A program made the position numbers and the translations under genes. A stretch of DNA of 64,000 nucleotides. Source: Apricaphanius iberus (Eukaryota > Chordata > Actinopteri > Cyprinodontiformes > Aphaniidae). Location: the NCBI GenBank assembly GCA_028564705.1, contig JAPXFQ010002381.1, forward strand, positions 558,001 through 622,000, given 5' to 3'. The notes below the pieces were generated by a model. That model made no database searches, was not told where the DNA came from, and saw only the letters and a list, made by a program, of their open reading frames with translations. This document shows, in pieces, positions 20,101 to 44,513 of the stretch (within the stretch, counting starts at the first letter, position 1; each line of letters begins with the position of its first letter).

Positions 20101-21104
20101 AATTTGGAATTACAGACTGCATTGTCATGGATATTAAATCAGAGGAGTTTATTACTGAGGAAGAGAAATATAGTACATCTTTGGATGGTAAGGCTGTAGA
20201 ATATGGCCAAGAACAGATTCCTACTTCAGACATGAATACAGAGGGAAGAAATAAATCTCAAAGTTTATCTGTGCCAGATAAACCAATCACCAAATCGTCA
20301 TCTGATCTAATTGCATCCCCAAAATATTTGGAAACAAGTACAGAATTTAGAAAAGAAATGACTGCTGTTGTTGATGTTGAAATGCATGAGCAAAGAAAGG
20401 ACATTAAGCCTGATAAAAGGGAGCTGAAGGGAGATAGTTCCTCCCTGTATTTTCTGTCTTCAGGGCCTGAAAAAGGAGAAACCTCCAACACTGAGCCCGA
20501 TCAACAACGGCAGTTATGTACTTCTATCCAGGATACTACGAAGGAACACCGAAACAGAACTCTGCGAAAGAAAGACCTTGGATTTAGTGTTACATATGGA
20601 GAGCTTGAGCAGGAGGAGGTATTTTCTCCTTTCAGGAAGCAACATGTACAAAACAATGGCACATTTTCTGAAACAGATTCTCAGGAAGCTGTTCCTCAAT
20701 TGGTAAGTGACAATGCTGCTGTGGAAACAGTGATCCCAGAACAAGAGAGTGCCACCACAGAGACAGAGAATTGTGAGGTAAGATGTCCTCTAATCTTGGA
20801 TGCACAATCTGAGAAATTGATTGCACCTGAGCAGCCAACAGATACCCCTCTGACAGATAGTTCTTTGGAAGAATTAACAGTACATGCTGAAACTCATCCA
20901 GAGGCAGCTGGTTTAGGTGGTCAAAAGAGATCACGTTTACGACGTTGTTGTAAATTCCTGACTACTCTGGGCTTGACACTTGGCTTCTCCCTTTTGGGTT
21001 CATTTATGTTTAGTATTGCCTTCAACCATGATGTGAACAACACTCTATACCCACTACTAGAACCCCTCTGCTCCTTTGAAGAGGCATTACCCCTCCCCTT
21101 CTAA
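14190..21104 (+). CDS. unrecognised giant repetitive, tail-anchored coiled-coil protein
   Basis: One exon encodes 2304 residues without a stop. An in-frame TGA at 14139 bounds the frame upstream, and the Met at 14190 is the first after it. The protein is very rich in Glu, Lys, Ser and Gln. The motif EKxYYKKLYxESQxELL recurs about eleven times. Diverged forms lie near residues 49, 106, 323 and 379. Near-identical forms lie at 526, 762, 952, 1188, 1378 and 1614, and another diverged form near 1830. Segments around each motif look helical and probably form coiled coils. The N-terminal 510 residues contain two older duplicates sharing LxxEIDxLxLVLDELxVQ. The C-terminus has a basic patch with two cysteines (KRSRLRRCCK, 2246-2255), one hydrophobic segment (2256-2278) and a 26-residue tail with an NNT sequon. 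This predicts a tail-anchored protein with a huge cytosolic part, as in golgins or KASH proteins. I cannot name it, and no function is asserted. Its coding status rests on length and on in-frame repeat preservation. Confidence 0.8.
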   Translation: MLRSNPFFAGEDKWEESRRACMAEQEEIEPLTFQQRPYHEKEFLKEKAEKEYYRNQCFQLKAELLKVNSNDKNCIEYEEGSTAIKNLHTMINVSTLRTKLFREILAKEHYKYRYLEFQDGLLRVRSSWGNLRKHLEGKTAELKNESSSDNDSNIDLKKEIDSLSLVLDELYVQTQVFQQEDKQPKSLSIQNRLTPDVFSAELEHNEDRSETPSDAGFEYSPGSKQENISAGKTQKHKETKCIGGVTASRPKVFSTKERPDASLEVKAPNCEFEQTIALVKIPDRGQRMETQRLVVPDKEKPNAFVLLQRHCYHTSGLLKETAKKEYYKRQYIRSQAELFKLYSKWQNFNARFGHNITTFENMSLVCINLQRDILKAKSEKEHYIIQCRHFQAKLLEMHSMWKNLEAQLENKISALQHLTPSGMDSVDLDREIDGLNLVLDELLVQLEDSDQNCNQAQNGLKPNETIAKGPVSAEFEVTEHRPYQLLDSEDEQCDIPETPKTEKPKQLSLQQRVCDLEADLSKANDEKEYYKKLYDESQTELLQLRARLDNFVQQAEEKKVVPGCASSSGNNGNDCVNEHIVALRKSADAFEFQVQRAKQVAEILKKFAESKETERKDTFSSEIDNNEQRNKVLDAEQEAQNVTNLHDSSEIMDIAASASLPEETSAPKRLRDTHSTFMGFKFEEIVLPESEKSGTSLDFKASECEQEQISALESELLEPRHDKEQNMKSQSLCASETEKPTLFSLQQRVHDLEAELSEGNEEKDYYKKLYNESQAELLAVRAIQNNFIQKSEEKKVAPSSSGNDGNDYVDENIKAVWKPADEIKFQSEEVSDVLKKQDLTVSSAAESEQKDFASATTSEHNDAQCIFIHTKSEELVLSKVEEFSTSLDITAPECDHEQISALNVDVNEQRHDTQLTKESQGLGIPDEVLIKPQLDKKRVCDLEADLSKEKDEKEYYKKLYDESQTELLQLRARLDNFVQQAEEKKVVPGCASSSGNNGNDYVNEHIVALRKSADAFEFQVQRAKQVAEILKKFAESKETERKDTFSSEIDNNEQRNKVLDAEQEARNVTNLHDSSDIMDIAASASLPEETSAPKGLRDTHSTFMGFKSEEVVPPESEKSDTSLDFKTSECEQEQISALESELLEPRHDIEQNMKSQSLCASETEKPTLFSLQHRVHDLEAELSEGNEEKDYYKKLYNESQAELLAVRAIQNNFIQKSEEKKVAPSSSGNDGNDYVDENIKAVWKPADEIKFQSEEVSDVLKKQDLTVSSAAESEQKDFASATTSEHNDAQCIFIHTKSEELVLSKVEEFSTSLDITAPECDHEQISALNVDVNEQRHDTQLTKESQGLGIPDEVLIKPQLDKKRVCDLEADLSKEKDEKEYYKKLYDESQTELLQLRARLDNFVQQAEEKKVVPGCASSSGNNGNDYVNEHIVALRKSADAFEFQVQRAKQVAEILKKFAESKETERKDTFSSEIDNNEQRNKVLDAEQEAQNVTNLHDSSEIMDIAASASLPEETSAPKRLRDTHSTFMDFKFEEIVLPESIKSGTSLDFKASECEQEQISALKSELLEPRHDKEQNMKSQSLCASETEKPTLFSLQHRVHDLEAELSEGNEEKDYYKKLYNESQAELLALRAIQNNFIQKSEEKKVAPSSSGNNGNDCVNEHIVALRKSADAFEFQVQRAKQAAEILKKFAESKETERKDTFSSEIDNNEQRNKVLDAEQEAQNVTNLHDSSDIMDITASASLPEETSAPKRLRDTHSTFMDFKSEEVVLPESEKSGTSLNFKASECEQEQKMTSQIVFTTEAEISTLISLQQRVYDLETELAEEKNQKDYYNKLYNASQAELLELLAVQENIHKTSKDMTAVPESESTSRNDDNDHVNENLKSAPKSADALEFPVQIAEHLSEKLKKLTEPKESNPKETHFDEFDNEKTVHSFLEAEHDNHHTPNIMNPIQIIAPETVQEDTSVSPKEFGITDCIVMDIKSEEFITEEEKYSTSLDGKAVEYGQEQIPTSDMNTEGRNKSQSLSVPDKPITKSSSDLIASPKYLETSTEFRKEMTAVVDVEMHEQRKDIKPDKRELKGDSSSLYFLSSGPEKGETSNTEPDQQRQLCTSIQDTTKEHRNRTLRKKDLGFSVTYGELEQEEVFSPFRKQHVQNNGTFSETDSQEAVPQLVSDNAAVETVIPEQESATTETENCEVRCPLILDAQSEKLIAPEQPTDTPLTDSSLEELTVHAETHPEAAGLGGQKRSRLRRCCKFLTTLGLTLGFSLLGSFMFSIAFNHDVNNTLYPLLEPLCSFEEALPLPF
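15723..19634 (+). repeat. tandem 1278-bp coding repeats (A-B units) within the giant ORF
   Basis: Unit starts are marked by agagtttgtgatcttga at 15723, 17001 and 18279, exactly 1278 bp (426 codons) apart. Each unit is an A module (708 bp, 236 codons) plus a B module (570 bp, 190 codons) whose starts are at 16431, 17709 and 18987. A and B share the same head motif and so are themselves ancient duplicates. B1 and B2 look essentially identical at nucleotide level. The third B module switches to A-type sequence partway and is 648 bp long. A diverged module begins at 19635. Confidence 0.93.
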
Positions 21105-21776
21105 TTTAGCCTAAGAGCTCGCACATTCATTTTAATTTGCTGAAATTTTTGTTCCGCAAAAAAACAGTTTTTATCTACAGAACAGTTATCACAGAAACTT
21201 GTCACTTTATACTTTATCACTACATGGCTAAAGGCTTTGCTCACTATTTTTATTTCTCAACTTAAAAAAAATAAATCAAAAATTGTTTTTTTCCTGATAA
21301 AAAAATCAAATAATAAAAATAAATAAATCAAATAATAATAATTATAATTATATTTTTTAAATAGTGTGTATAACAGCTAAAATATTAAATTAATGCGTTT
21401 TCTCCAGGTGCCCTGGTTTTTCGCTCCCAAAAAATTATTAGGTAAAATTATTTGCCTTGGGCAAAACCCTTTTTTTGTAAATAGTTCACTTTTGGGTGAG
21501 AGTACAGTTTTAAGCAGTGGGTGACTAGTTTCAAACCTTAGACTTACTGCATATACTGTATATACCCCAAATAAACCAAAAGAAAATTTCCCTGCTTTTC
21601 ATCAACAGTTAAAAAATATTTACTAATAAATTATTCGTATCACTGTTTTCAAATCCTATTGCCTTAAAACAGTTTTATTTGGGAAGTGAACATTTTGGCA
21701 TTGTTCTTGTTTGTTCAGGAATCACCTTTTTAAACAACCTTAATGAACAAATGACAAAAGTACAAAAGATCTCCGG

Positions 21777-21812
<36 letters not shown>

Positions 21813-22794
21813 CAATAAATACAAAAGAAACCAGACCCACATAATAGCAGCAATAATGTTACCTTAGCGGCTATTTCTCCATAAAACTTAAACAAACGAA
21901 TAATCAAAACTTTCGAATGGCCCATGAGGCTACGTCAAAGGTTGTAGATACTTCAAATCAAGCTATGTCCGTGCCAAATAAATGTGATTGAAGCTGGTTT
22001 ATTTAGAAGCAAGTTAACAGACGTTTTGAATCCTCCAGGCTCCATCCACCTTAACCTATATATGCAAGTAGTCATTCACATGTGACCAACAAACAATAAC
22101 ATAAATAACCTAAAGTAGCAGAAATTGCAAACCACAAATAATAAGCATGCATGCAAAATAAAACAATTAACTTCAGCAAGAAAGGAAATAAATTAGGCTA
22201 TGACTTAAGCCTAAATTAAACAAAATACAAAATAGCTCCAACAACCCAGCCCCTAATTGTGAAGGTGTTTTACACACAATTAACCTTAGCAATAGCACAA
22301 AACGGCTGTTTCCTGATTGAAGCCTATGCACGAAGCTGGAATCTGTGGATCTTTAGTTTCTCCTTGCATGAAGATAAAGATTAGTGTATGAGCGGCACAG
22401 CCATTCGTTGGCCTCCAGGAGGAGACAGAGCTTAGTAAAGGTCTGTCAAGGATGCTGGTCTTCCTTTGGACCTTAACAGAGCGAGGCAATACAGAGGGCT
22501 CTCCTTGGATACAGTCTTTGGATCACATTTTAGTGAGGCATTTCACTACTAAATCTTTGGTTTTGCACAAACTGAATTATTGCCATTTGAGATGGGAATA
22601 ATTTGCCAAATGTAATCAAATCTATTACTTCTTTTAATCTCTTCAGAGCATCACTATATGATTAGTTAGAGTATATACCCTCTTTATTTTGACTATATTC
22701 ACTTTTAGCTGTCATTTAACTTCATTTTCGCGAACTGTACTCAACCTGTATGTTATGTGTTGTAACTATATTTACTGTATCAATGTACTGTATC
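21105..22794. other. 3' flank of the giant ORF, AT-rich, with polyadenylation-like signals
   Basis: AATAAA hexamers occur at 21270-21275 and 21570-21575 and are possible polyadenylation signals for the upstream ORF. A (CAA)n microsatellite lies at about 21778-21811. No other gene is recognised. Confidence 0.4.
21778..21811 (+). repeat. (CAA)n microsatellite
   Basis: About eleven CAA triplets in a row. The short frames through it (poly-Gln on plus, poly-Val on minus) are artefacts of the repeat. Confidence 0.9.
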
Positions 22795-23866
22795 TATGCT
22801 GCACCCTCAGCAGGGTCCAGGAGGGTGCATGGGAGTGGACTTGGAGAAGGCATTCGACCGTGTCCCTCAGGGAGTCTTGCGGAGGGTACTTCTGTATGAC
22901 AGGTGTCAGAGTTTGGTTCGCATTGCCGGCAGTAAGTCTGATTCATTTCAAGTAAGAGTTGGACTCGCCAAGGTTGCCATTTGTCACCGATCCTGTTCAT
23001 TTATGGACAGGAATTCTAGGCACAGTCAAGGTGTTGAGGGGATCCGTTTTGGTGGCCACAGGATTGGGTCTCTGCTTTTTCGCAGTTGATGTGGTCCTGC
23101 TGGATTCATCAGAACGTGATCTACAGGTTTCACTGGAGCGGTTCGCAGCAGAGTGTGAAGCGGCTGGGATGAGGATCAGTACCTCCATATCTGAGACCAT
23201 GGTCTTGAGCCGGAAAAGGGTAGGATGCTTTCTTTGGGTCCAGGAGGGGGTCCTTCCTCAAGTGGAGAAGTTCAAGTATTTTGTTCACGAATGAGGGAAA
23301 AATGGAGCGGGAGATCAATAGATGGATTGGTAAGGCAAATGCAGTTATGTGGGTGCTGTACCGGTCTGTCGTGGTGAACAGAGAGCTGAGCCGATAGGCA
23401 AAGCTCTCGATTTACCGGTCGATCTACGTTCCTACCCTCATCTATGGTCATGAACTCTGGGTGGTGACTGAAAGAACGAGATCACGGATACAGGCGGCTA
23501 AAATGAGTTTCCTCCACAGGGTGGCTGGACTCTCCCTCAGAGAGAGAAGCTCGGTCATCCGGAAGGGGCTCAGAGTAGAGCCGCTGCTCCTCCCCTTTGA
23601 GAGGAGCCAGTTGAGGTGGCTCAGGCATCTGGTCAGGATGCCTCCTGGACGCCTCCCTGGTGAGGTGTTCTGGGCACGTCCCACCAGGAGCAGGCCCAGA
23701 GGAAGACCCAGGACTCGCTGGAGGGACTATGTTTCCCGGCTTGCCTGGAAGCACCTTGGGATTCCTCCAGAGGAGCTGGCCCAAGCGGCTGGGACTTGTA
23801 TCTCTGCTTAAGCTACTGCCCCCGCGACCCCGGATAAGTGGAAGAAGGATGGATGGATGTACTTAG
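22795..23866 (+). pseudogene. LINE 3' part: reverse-transcriptase core to 3' end, degraded
   Basis: The sequence begins at the motif-A block VDLEKAFDRVPQGVLRRVLL and continues CQSLVRIAGSKSDSFQVRVG. It runs through a damaged active site, where the expected Y/FADD is read as FAVD in FFAVDVVLLDSS, and through RFAAECEAAGMRISTS. Further on are LWVVTERTRSRIQAAKMSFL and the Arg-rich C-terminal region LPGEVFWARPTRSRPRGRPR. It ends at a ggatggatgg tail, typical of these LINE 3' ends. Several frameshifts and stops separate the frames starting at 22796, 22959 and 23461. It appears to belong to the same teleost LINE family as the endonuclease fragment at 10.7-11.8 kb. Confidence 0.82.
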
Positions 23867-24369
23867 AAAGCTGGGATGTAAGTAGATATGGTGCGCTGTA
23901 TGAATGTTGGTATGAATATGAAGTATTGTTACGTGTTTTACATTGTAATTCTGTTGTCTGCATTGTTGTTTGTTTTAAGGACCCCCCCCAAAACGAGATG
24001 GTACATCTCAAGGATGTATCCTTTAAATAAATTTCAAATTTCCTCCAAGAGCGCTGGTCTCAAGCTGGATGTTTCAAGTGTGGTTTACATTTTTTAGGCT
24101 CCTGTGCCACATTTTCAGTTTCCTTAAACAACATATTAATTCCTCCTTTAACTCTAAAGTAAAAGTCTTTCTATTACTTTCAAGTCAAAAGTAAAAGTCT
24201 TTCAGCTCCAACAACGGGGCCAATGATCTTTTAGACTTTTTCCAGGATGAGAATTAGTGAATGAGTTGACTGATGGAATTGTGACTGTGTGTTATATTAC
24301 AGTAGCATTCACTTTAATTTCTCTTTTCACCTCTGGATCATCAGATGGGATGGTGGAGTCGTCAAAGTC
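23867..24369. other. intergenic, no gene recognised
   Basis: AT-rich sequence including an imperfect direct repeat of aagtaaaagtcttt near 24158-24202. No coding signal. Confidence 0.4.
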
Positions 24370-25568
24370 GACTTTTGGCCATTAGGTAGGAGGCAACCGC
24401 TAAAAATCTGGTCCGTTTAGCCATTTTTCATTTTCCTAACTCCGGAGCTCTTACTCCTCGAGAAGCTTCATCCACAGGATTGTCTTTGAGGCTTACATAT
24501 CTCCACTAATCTTTATCTGTGGATTCTCTTATGGTGCTGACATGGTTGGCAACATATGTGTGAAAGCGCTTTGTTTCATTAAAGTTGTACTTGAGAACAG
24601 TAGTGCTGTCAGTCCAAAAAACGGATTTTTGCAACGGCAACTGTAGCTCCTTTAACAGCATTATGTCCACTCGAACAGCAAGCACACCTGCAGCAAGGGC
24701 AAGATGTGAAATATTAATTCGCTTCAGAGGAGCAACACGAGCCTTGCCTGTGAAACTTGAAACATGCATACTGTCAGTGCTCTCCAATCTCAAGTATGAA
24801 AAAGTTCTGCTTTTACTTGTGCTCCAAAGTTCTTTGGTTTGGATGCACTGCTCCAATCTAAATCCACTCAGGCGCTGGAGTTCAGAGAGCCACTCAGAGC
24901 AATGTTTGGAGAAGGCACTGGGGACTGGCTCATCCCATTTAAAGTTCATTTTGCACAGCTCCTGTAACAGTAACTTGGCAGGGATAATGAAAGGAGATGA
25001 CAGCCCAGTGGATCATAGAAGGAGCTTACCACAGAAAGGATGCCCCTTTTTGGGTATGGACGTTCCTGCACTGCAGTCCTGAAGCTGAACTTAACTTCTT
25101 GAACTCACCATTGCATCCCCAGGGCTCTTTCCATGAGGAGCTGGTCCCTGTCCAAATCCATGTCCTTCAATCCGCCAGCTGGGATTCCAACATTTTGGGT
25201 TATTTGTGACCCACTTTTGGAGATGAAAGCCACCTTTTTTACAGAGAGATGTTCGTCCATTTATGAGCTTCACTGCATCTTCCTCTGTTGTACTGGACAT
25301 AAGACAGTCATCCACATGGAAATTAGTTTTTACTGTACTGAGGACATCAGATATGCATTATCCTGAGCTGTTATTCTCAGTGCATAGTCTGAGCGGCTTG
25401 GGAGGGTACAGCTCCAAAGAAATGCACACACATGCTGTATTCCTCTGGCTCCTTCGTAATATCTCCATTGGGCCACCATAGAAAGTGCAGAAGGTTGACG
25501 TGTTTGTGTGAGACCCAGGCTTGATGGAACATGCACTGCAAAACTGTCCATCTAACCAAATCCAGCAA
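24370..25568 (-). pseudogene. BEL/Pao LTR-retrotransposon pol remnant
   Basis: On the minus strand three blocks appear in order. FHQAWVSHKHVNLLHFLWW with EPEEYSMCVHFFGAV lies at about 25545-25400. The reverse-transcriptase catalytic block VDDCLMSSTTEEDAVKLI, with LCKKGGFHLQKWV, lies at about 25320-25220. An RNase H-like segment follows, SVFWTDSTTVLKY with KRFHTYVANHVSTIRE, at about 24640-24520. This order and these motifs are those of BEL/Pao elements. The blocks are in different frames with stops between, no LTRs were identified, and gag, protease and integrase are absent. It is a dead fragment. Confidence 0.75.
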
Positions 25569-26225
25569 TCTTGTTTCCAGGGAAAATGTATTTTTGAATT
25601 TGTTTTGAGACTTGTATACTAAGCAAGAGCAGAAGGTCTAAGATGATTTATCTTATTTAGAGAATATGTTTCTTATTTTGATTGAGAGTTCATTCCAAGT
25701 ACAATTGGAAGCCTGTAACTGAAGATACACTGTAGGATAGTCTCATGAAGAGGGTGCTTAGGGTTGTCCACTATTTATTTTATTTTATGAAGAATCCTTC
25801 TTTGCATCATAATATCAGTTGTTTGACAGATGTCAGCAGAACACAACCAGCCTTCTTAATCAGTTCGTTGAGCCTTTTTAAGTCCCTGGCTCTGATGCTG
25901 CTATCCAAACAGATGCTGTATCCCAAAAAAATGCATTTTTTTCCTCAAGAAAACACTCAATGTGTAGCTAACAGAGCCACTCCAAGATACAGCCACCCAG
26001 AGCACCGCAATTCTAGAATCACCAAGTGTTGTCACATTTCTCCACTCTGGAATCGGTTTTTGAAAAGTTGCGTTTCAGCCTGGTAGCCATTTAGTTGTCT
26101 GGTTTCTGGGGTTCTGTGGGTTTACCCTAAAGCTGCAGCCTGTTAACGTTCAGTCACCTCCTCCTTCTTCATCATGAACTCACCAGCATATATGTTGTGT
26201 GTCACATATTTCTGTTCTGCATGTG
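25569..26225. repeat. interspersed repeat fragments
   Basis: The section 25735-25850 (gtaggatagtctcatgaaga, then attttatgaagaatccttctttg) recurs with mutations at about 31922-32020 inside slc17a8 intron 2. 25861-25925 (gttgagcctttttaagtccctggctctgatgctgct) resembles a common teleost retroelement tail. No gene was seen. Confidence 0.5.
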
Positions 26226-27810
26226 AAGTGGGGCAAAAAAGTATTTAGTCAGCCACCGATTGTGCAAGTTCTCCCACTTAAAATAATGATAGAGGTCAGT
26301 AATTTTCATCATAGGTACACTTCAACTGTGAGAGACAGAATTTGAAAAGAAAAATCCAGGAATTCACATTTTAGGATTTTTAAAGAATTTATTTGAAAAT
26401 TATGGTGGAAAATAAGTATTTGGTCACTTCAAACAAGGAAGATCTCTGGCTCTCACAGACCTCTAACTTCTTCTTTAAGAAGCTCTTCTGTCCTCCACTC
26501 GTTACCTGTATTAATGGCACCTGTTTGAACTCGTTATCTATATAAAAAGACACCTGTCCACAGCCTCAAATAGTCAGACTCCAAACTCCACTATGTCCAA
26601 GACCAAAGAGCTTTCCAAGGACACCAGGAAAAGAATTGTAGACCTTCACCTGACTGGGAAGAGTGAATCTACAAAAGGCAAGCAGTTTGGTGTGAAAAAA
26701 TCAACTGTAGGAGCAATTATCAGAAAATCGAAGACATACAAGACCACTGATAATCTCCCTCGATCTGGGGCTCCACGCAAGATCTCATCCCGTGGGGTCA
26801 AAATGATCATGAGAACGGTGAGCAAAAATCCCAAAACCACACGGGGGGACCTGGTGAATGACCTGCAGAGAGCTGGGACCAAAGCAACAAAGGTTACCAT
26901 CAGTAACACACTACAACAACAGGGAATCAAATCCTGCAGTGCCAGACGTGTTCCCCTGCTTAAGCCAGTGCATGTCCAGGCCCATCTGAAGTTTGCCAGA
27001 GAGCACATGGATGATACAGAAGAGGATTGGGAGAATGCCGTGTGGTCAGATGAAACCAAAGTAGAACTTTTGGGTATAAACTCAACTCGTCGTGTTTGGA
27101 GGAAGAAGAATACTGAGTTGCATCCCAAGAACACCATACCTACTGTGCTGCTGTTTTTCTGCTAAAGGGACAGGACGACTGATCCGTGTTAAGGAAAGAA
27201 TGAATGGGGCCATGTATCGTGAGATTTTGAGCCAAAACCTCCTTCCATCAGTGAGAGCTTTGAAGATGAAACGTGGCTGGGTCTTCCAAGATGACAATGA
27301 TCCCAAACACACCGCCCGGGCAACGAAGGAGTGGCTCCATAAGAAGCATTTGAAAGTCCTGGAGTAGCCTAGCCAGTCTCCAGACCTCATACCCCAAACC
27401 CCATAGAAAATCTGTGGAGGGAGTTGAAAGTCCGTGTTTCTCGGCGACAGCCCCAAAACATCACTGCTCTCGAGAAGATCTGCATGGAGGAATGGGCCAA
27501 AATACCAGCTACTTGGTGTGCAAACCTGGTAAAGACCTATAGTAATCGTTTGACCTCTGTTATTGCCAACAAAGGTTATATTACAAAGTATTGAGTTGAA
27601 TTTTTGTTATTGACCAAATACTTATTTTCCACCATAATTTACAAATAAATTCTTTAAAAATCCTACAATGTGAATTCCTGGATTTTTTTTTCACATTTTG
27701 TCTCTCACAGTTGAAGTGTACCAATGATAAAAATTACTAACCTCTGTCATCATTTTAAGTGGGATAACTTGCAAAATCGGTGGCTGACTAAATACTTTTT
27801 TGCCCCACTG
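26226..27810 (+). mobile_element. Tc1/mariner element, second lineage
   Basis: The left end agtggggcaaaaaagtattt and the right end aatacttttttgccccact are inverted copies of roughly 100-200 bp in total, including a matching acttcaactgtgagagacag block. A TA follows the right end at 27811. The left TA has mutated to TG. Size about 1.59 kb. The TIR sequence differs completely from that of the element at 5 kb. Confidence 0.88.
26593..27594 (+). pseudogene. Tc1 transposase, frameshifted
   Basis: The Met at 26593 ([20 protein letters not shown]) begins an intact N-terminal half with both helix-turn-helix regions and the first catalytic block [12 protein letters not shown]. Near 27140 about 30 bp of the conserved glycine-rich segment are missing, and the frame is lost. 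The C-terminal half resumes in another frame ([20 protein letters not shown], with the second Asp in DDNDPKH). It meets a TAG at 27365-27367 where a Trp is usual, and shifts again before ENLWRELK. The family ending (GYITKY-type) is still legible before TGA at 27592. Inactive. Confidence 0.85.
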
Positions 27811-29590
27811 TATGTTCCACGGTTCCTATAGGTTTTCCTGAATGCTTCATGTGTTTTTTGTTTTTCAGTTAAAACTTTTACAATTTACATTTTTCATTAA
27901 AGATTTATTCTTTCCACACTAACAATACGACAAAAGTGTTCCTTTCTCCTTTTACTACATATTTGCTCAGGAGAAGGAATAGATGCAGTGTATAGGGCTT
28001 AGTTAGGTAACTTTTTACTTGTTTGCATAACAAATTGGCTCCAAACAAATACATTTAATTAAACGATTGAATTGATATATCATTTATTTAGTATAGCCAA
28101 AGCTTTACAGTTTATTTAAACCTATCTGGGTTCATGTTTATAGTCAGCAGCTCAAACCAAATCTATGAGTAGATTGTCAGGTTGATGAGATTAAAAAATA
28201 AAAAAATTAAACGTTTTAATTATTGACTGTAGCAGCCATCCATTTATTGTCTATATGGAAGACAATAGAGAAGTCAGTGCCTCTTCATCTTAGCAACCAC
28301 TAGATGGCAAACACAGCATTTGGCTTATCCAGGTGTTCTATTAGTAAACTATTTTCTGAACATAAGCTGTGGTTGTAAATCGAGAAGTGTATGTTTGCTA
28401 TTAGATATGTCATTAAGGCTTTACAAAATGTCTTGTATGTGTTTTCAATTATTTGATTCAATTAGATATTTATGATGTTTGTTTTTGTAAAACCCTAAAC
28501 ATTAGGTTTATTAAAACAAATGAAAAAATATAAAATCTGTTCATCAGTTTTAGAAGATCCTAACAGTTTAGAGGATAAAAACCCAGTTTACCAGAAAGTT
28601 ATTAGTCAGGAACCAGTTTGTAGTTTTTTGTGAAGCGCATTAACAGCTGGACTGTCAGCAATTACTGCGACCAAAATCTTGGTTTCAATATTATTTGACG
28701 CTGTTTTATTGAATGATCTGTAATTGGGAATATTCTCCAAGCATGGATACAAAGACCTCACTTCTGTTTGTCTCATAGTGCATAGCAGTCTCAGATGTAC
28801 TGTGTAATATTCATAGCTTCACCACAGCTGGATAGGACCCCATCATTTAATCAGAAACAAAAACATGATAGCAGCTTACAACAATAAGAAAAATGACGGA
28901 CACAGAGGGGTTGTCCTGGATTTTGAAGGCTCTGTCTTAGGTTTCACGCTCACCCATTCTATTTCGCGGCCATCCTCCTACCTCTGTCTCTCCTCAGCAT
29001 GTCAGGCTTATGCATATTTCATTTGCTCGTCCTCAGATCAGCTATCAAATGAATCAAGCTGGATAAATAGAGGTGGAGCTGGGAAGCTGATGAAGAGGAT
29101 GATGTGTGAAAGCGAGGGGCTGGGTTTAGGGATAACCAGTTACACCTGCCCCCTCCTCTCCAGGAATGAATGAGTTATGAGATGAGATCTCTTCATCTCA
29201 GCTCAGCTCTTCTATTCAGCTGCAGAGAAGAACAAGATCACAATGTCTCAGGACTAGAACCTGGATTCCAAACCTCTAATTTGCTTCAATATTCAATATC
29301 ACTCTTCAATGGAATTTTTCAGGGTGCCTAAAGTTTCAATTCTGTGGCATTTAGGACTTTGACGTATACTTTCAACATCAACTCTTCCCTCTTCTGCACG
29401 GATACAAAAGTTGGAAAAGTCCTCCTCATCATTCTGGGACCTTCAGCACCATAGTTGCCAATCTCCAGTAATACAAACTGAAGGAGGATGACAGACGGCA
29501 TCTAGTGGATATTTTTCTATTTTCCTGTATAAGAATTTTTGTGCAATTAGGATTCTGTTTTGGCACAGCGAAGGAAAAAACAGAAAAAAA
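27811..29590 (+). promoter_or_regulatory. upstream region of slc17a8
   Basis: The 1.8 kb between the Tc1 element and the slc17a8 start codon must contain its promoter and 5' leader, but no TATA box or CpG island stands out. The 29.18-29.25 kb stretch (cagctcagctcttctattcagctgcagagaag) is rich in CAGCTC/CAGCTG E-box-like motifs and could lie near the transcription start. A non-coding leader exon cannot be excluded. Confidence 0.25.

Positions 29591-44513
<14,923 letters not shown>

Noticed and set aside
21679..21925. Poly-Gln (plus) and poly-Val (minus) open frames
   Set aside because: Artefacts of the (CAA)n microsatellite.
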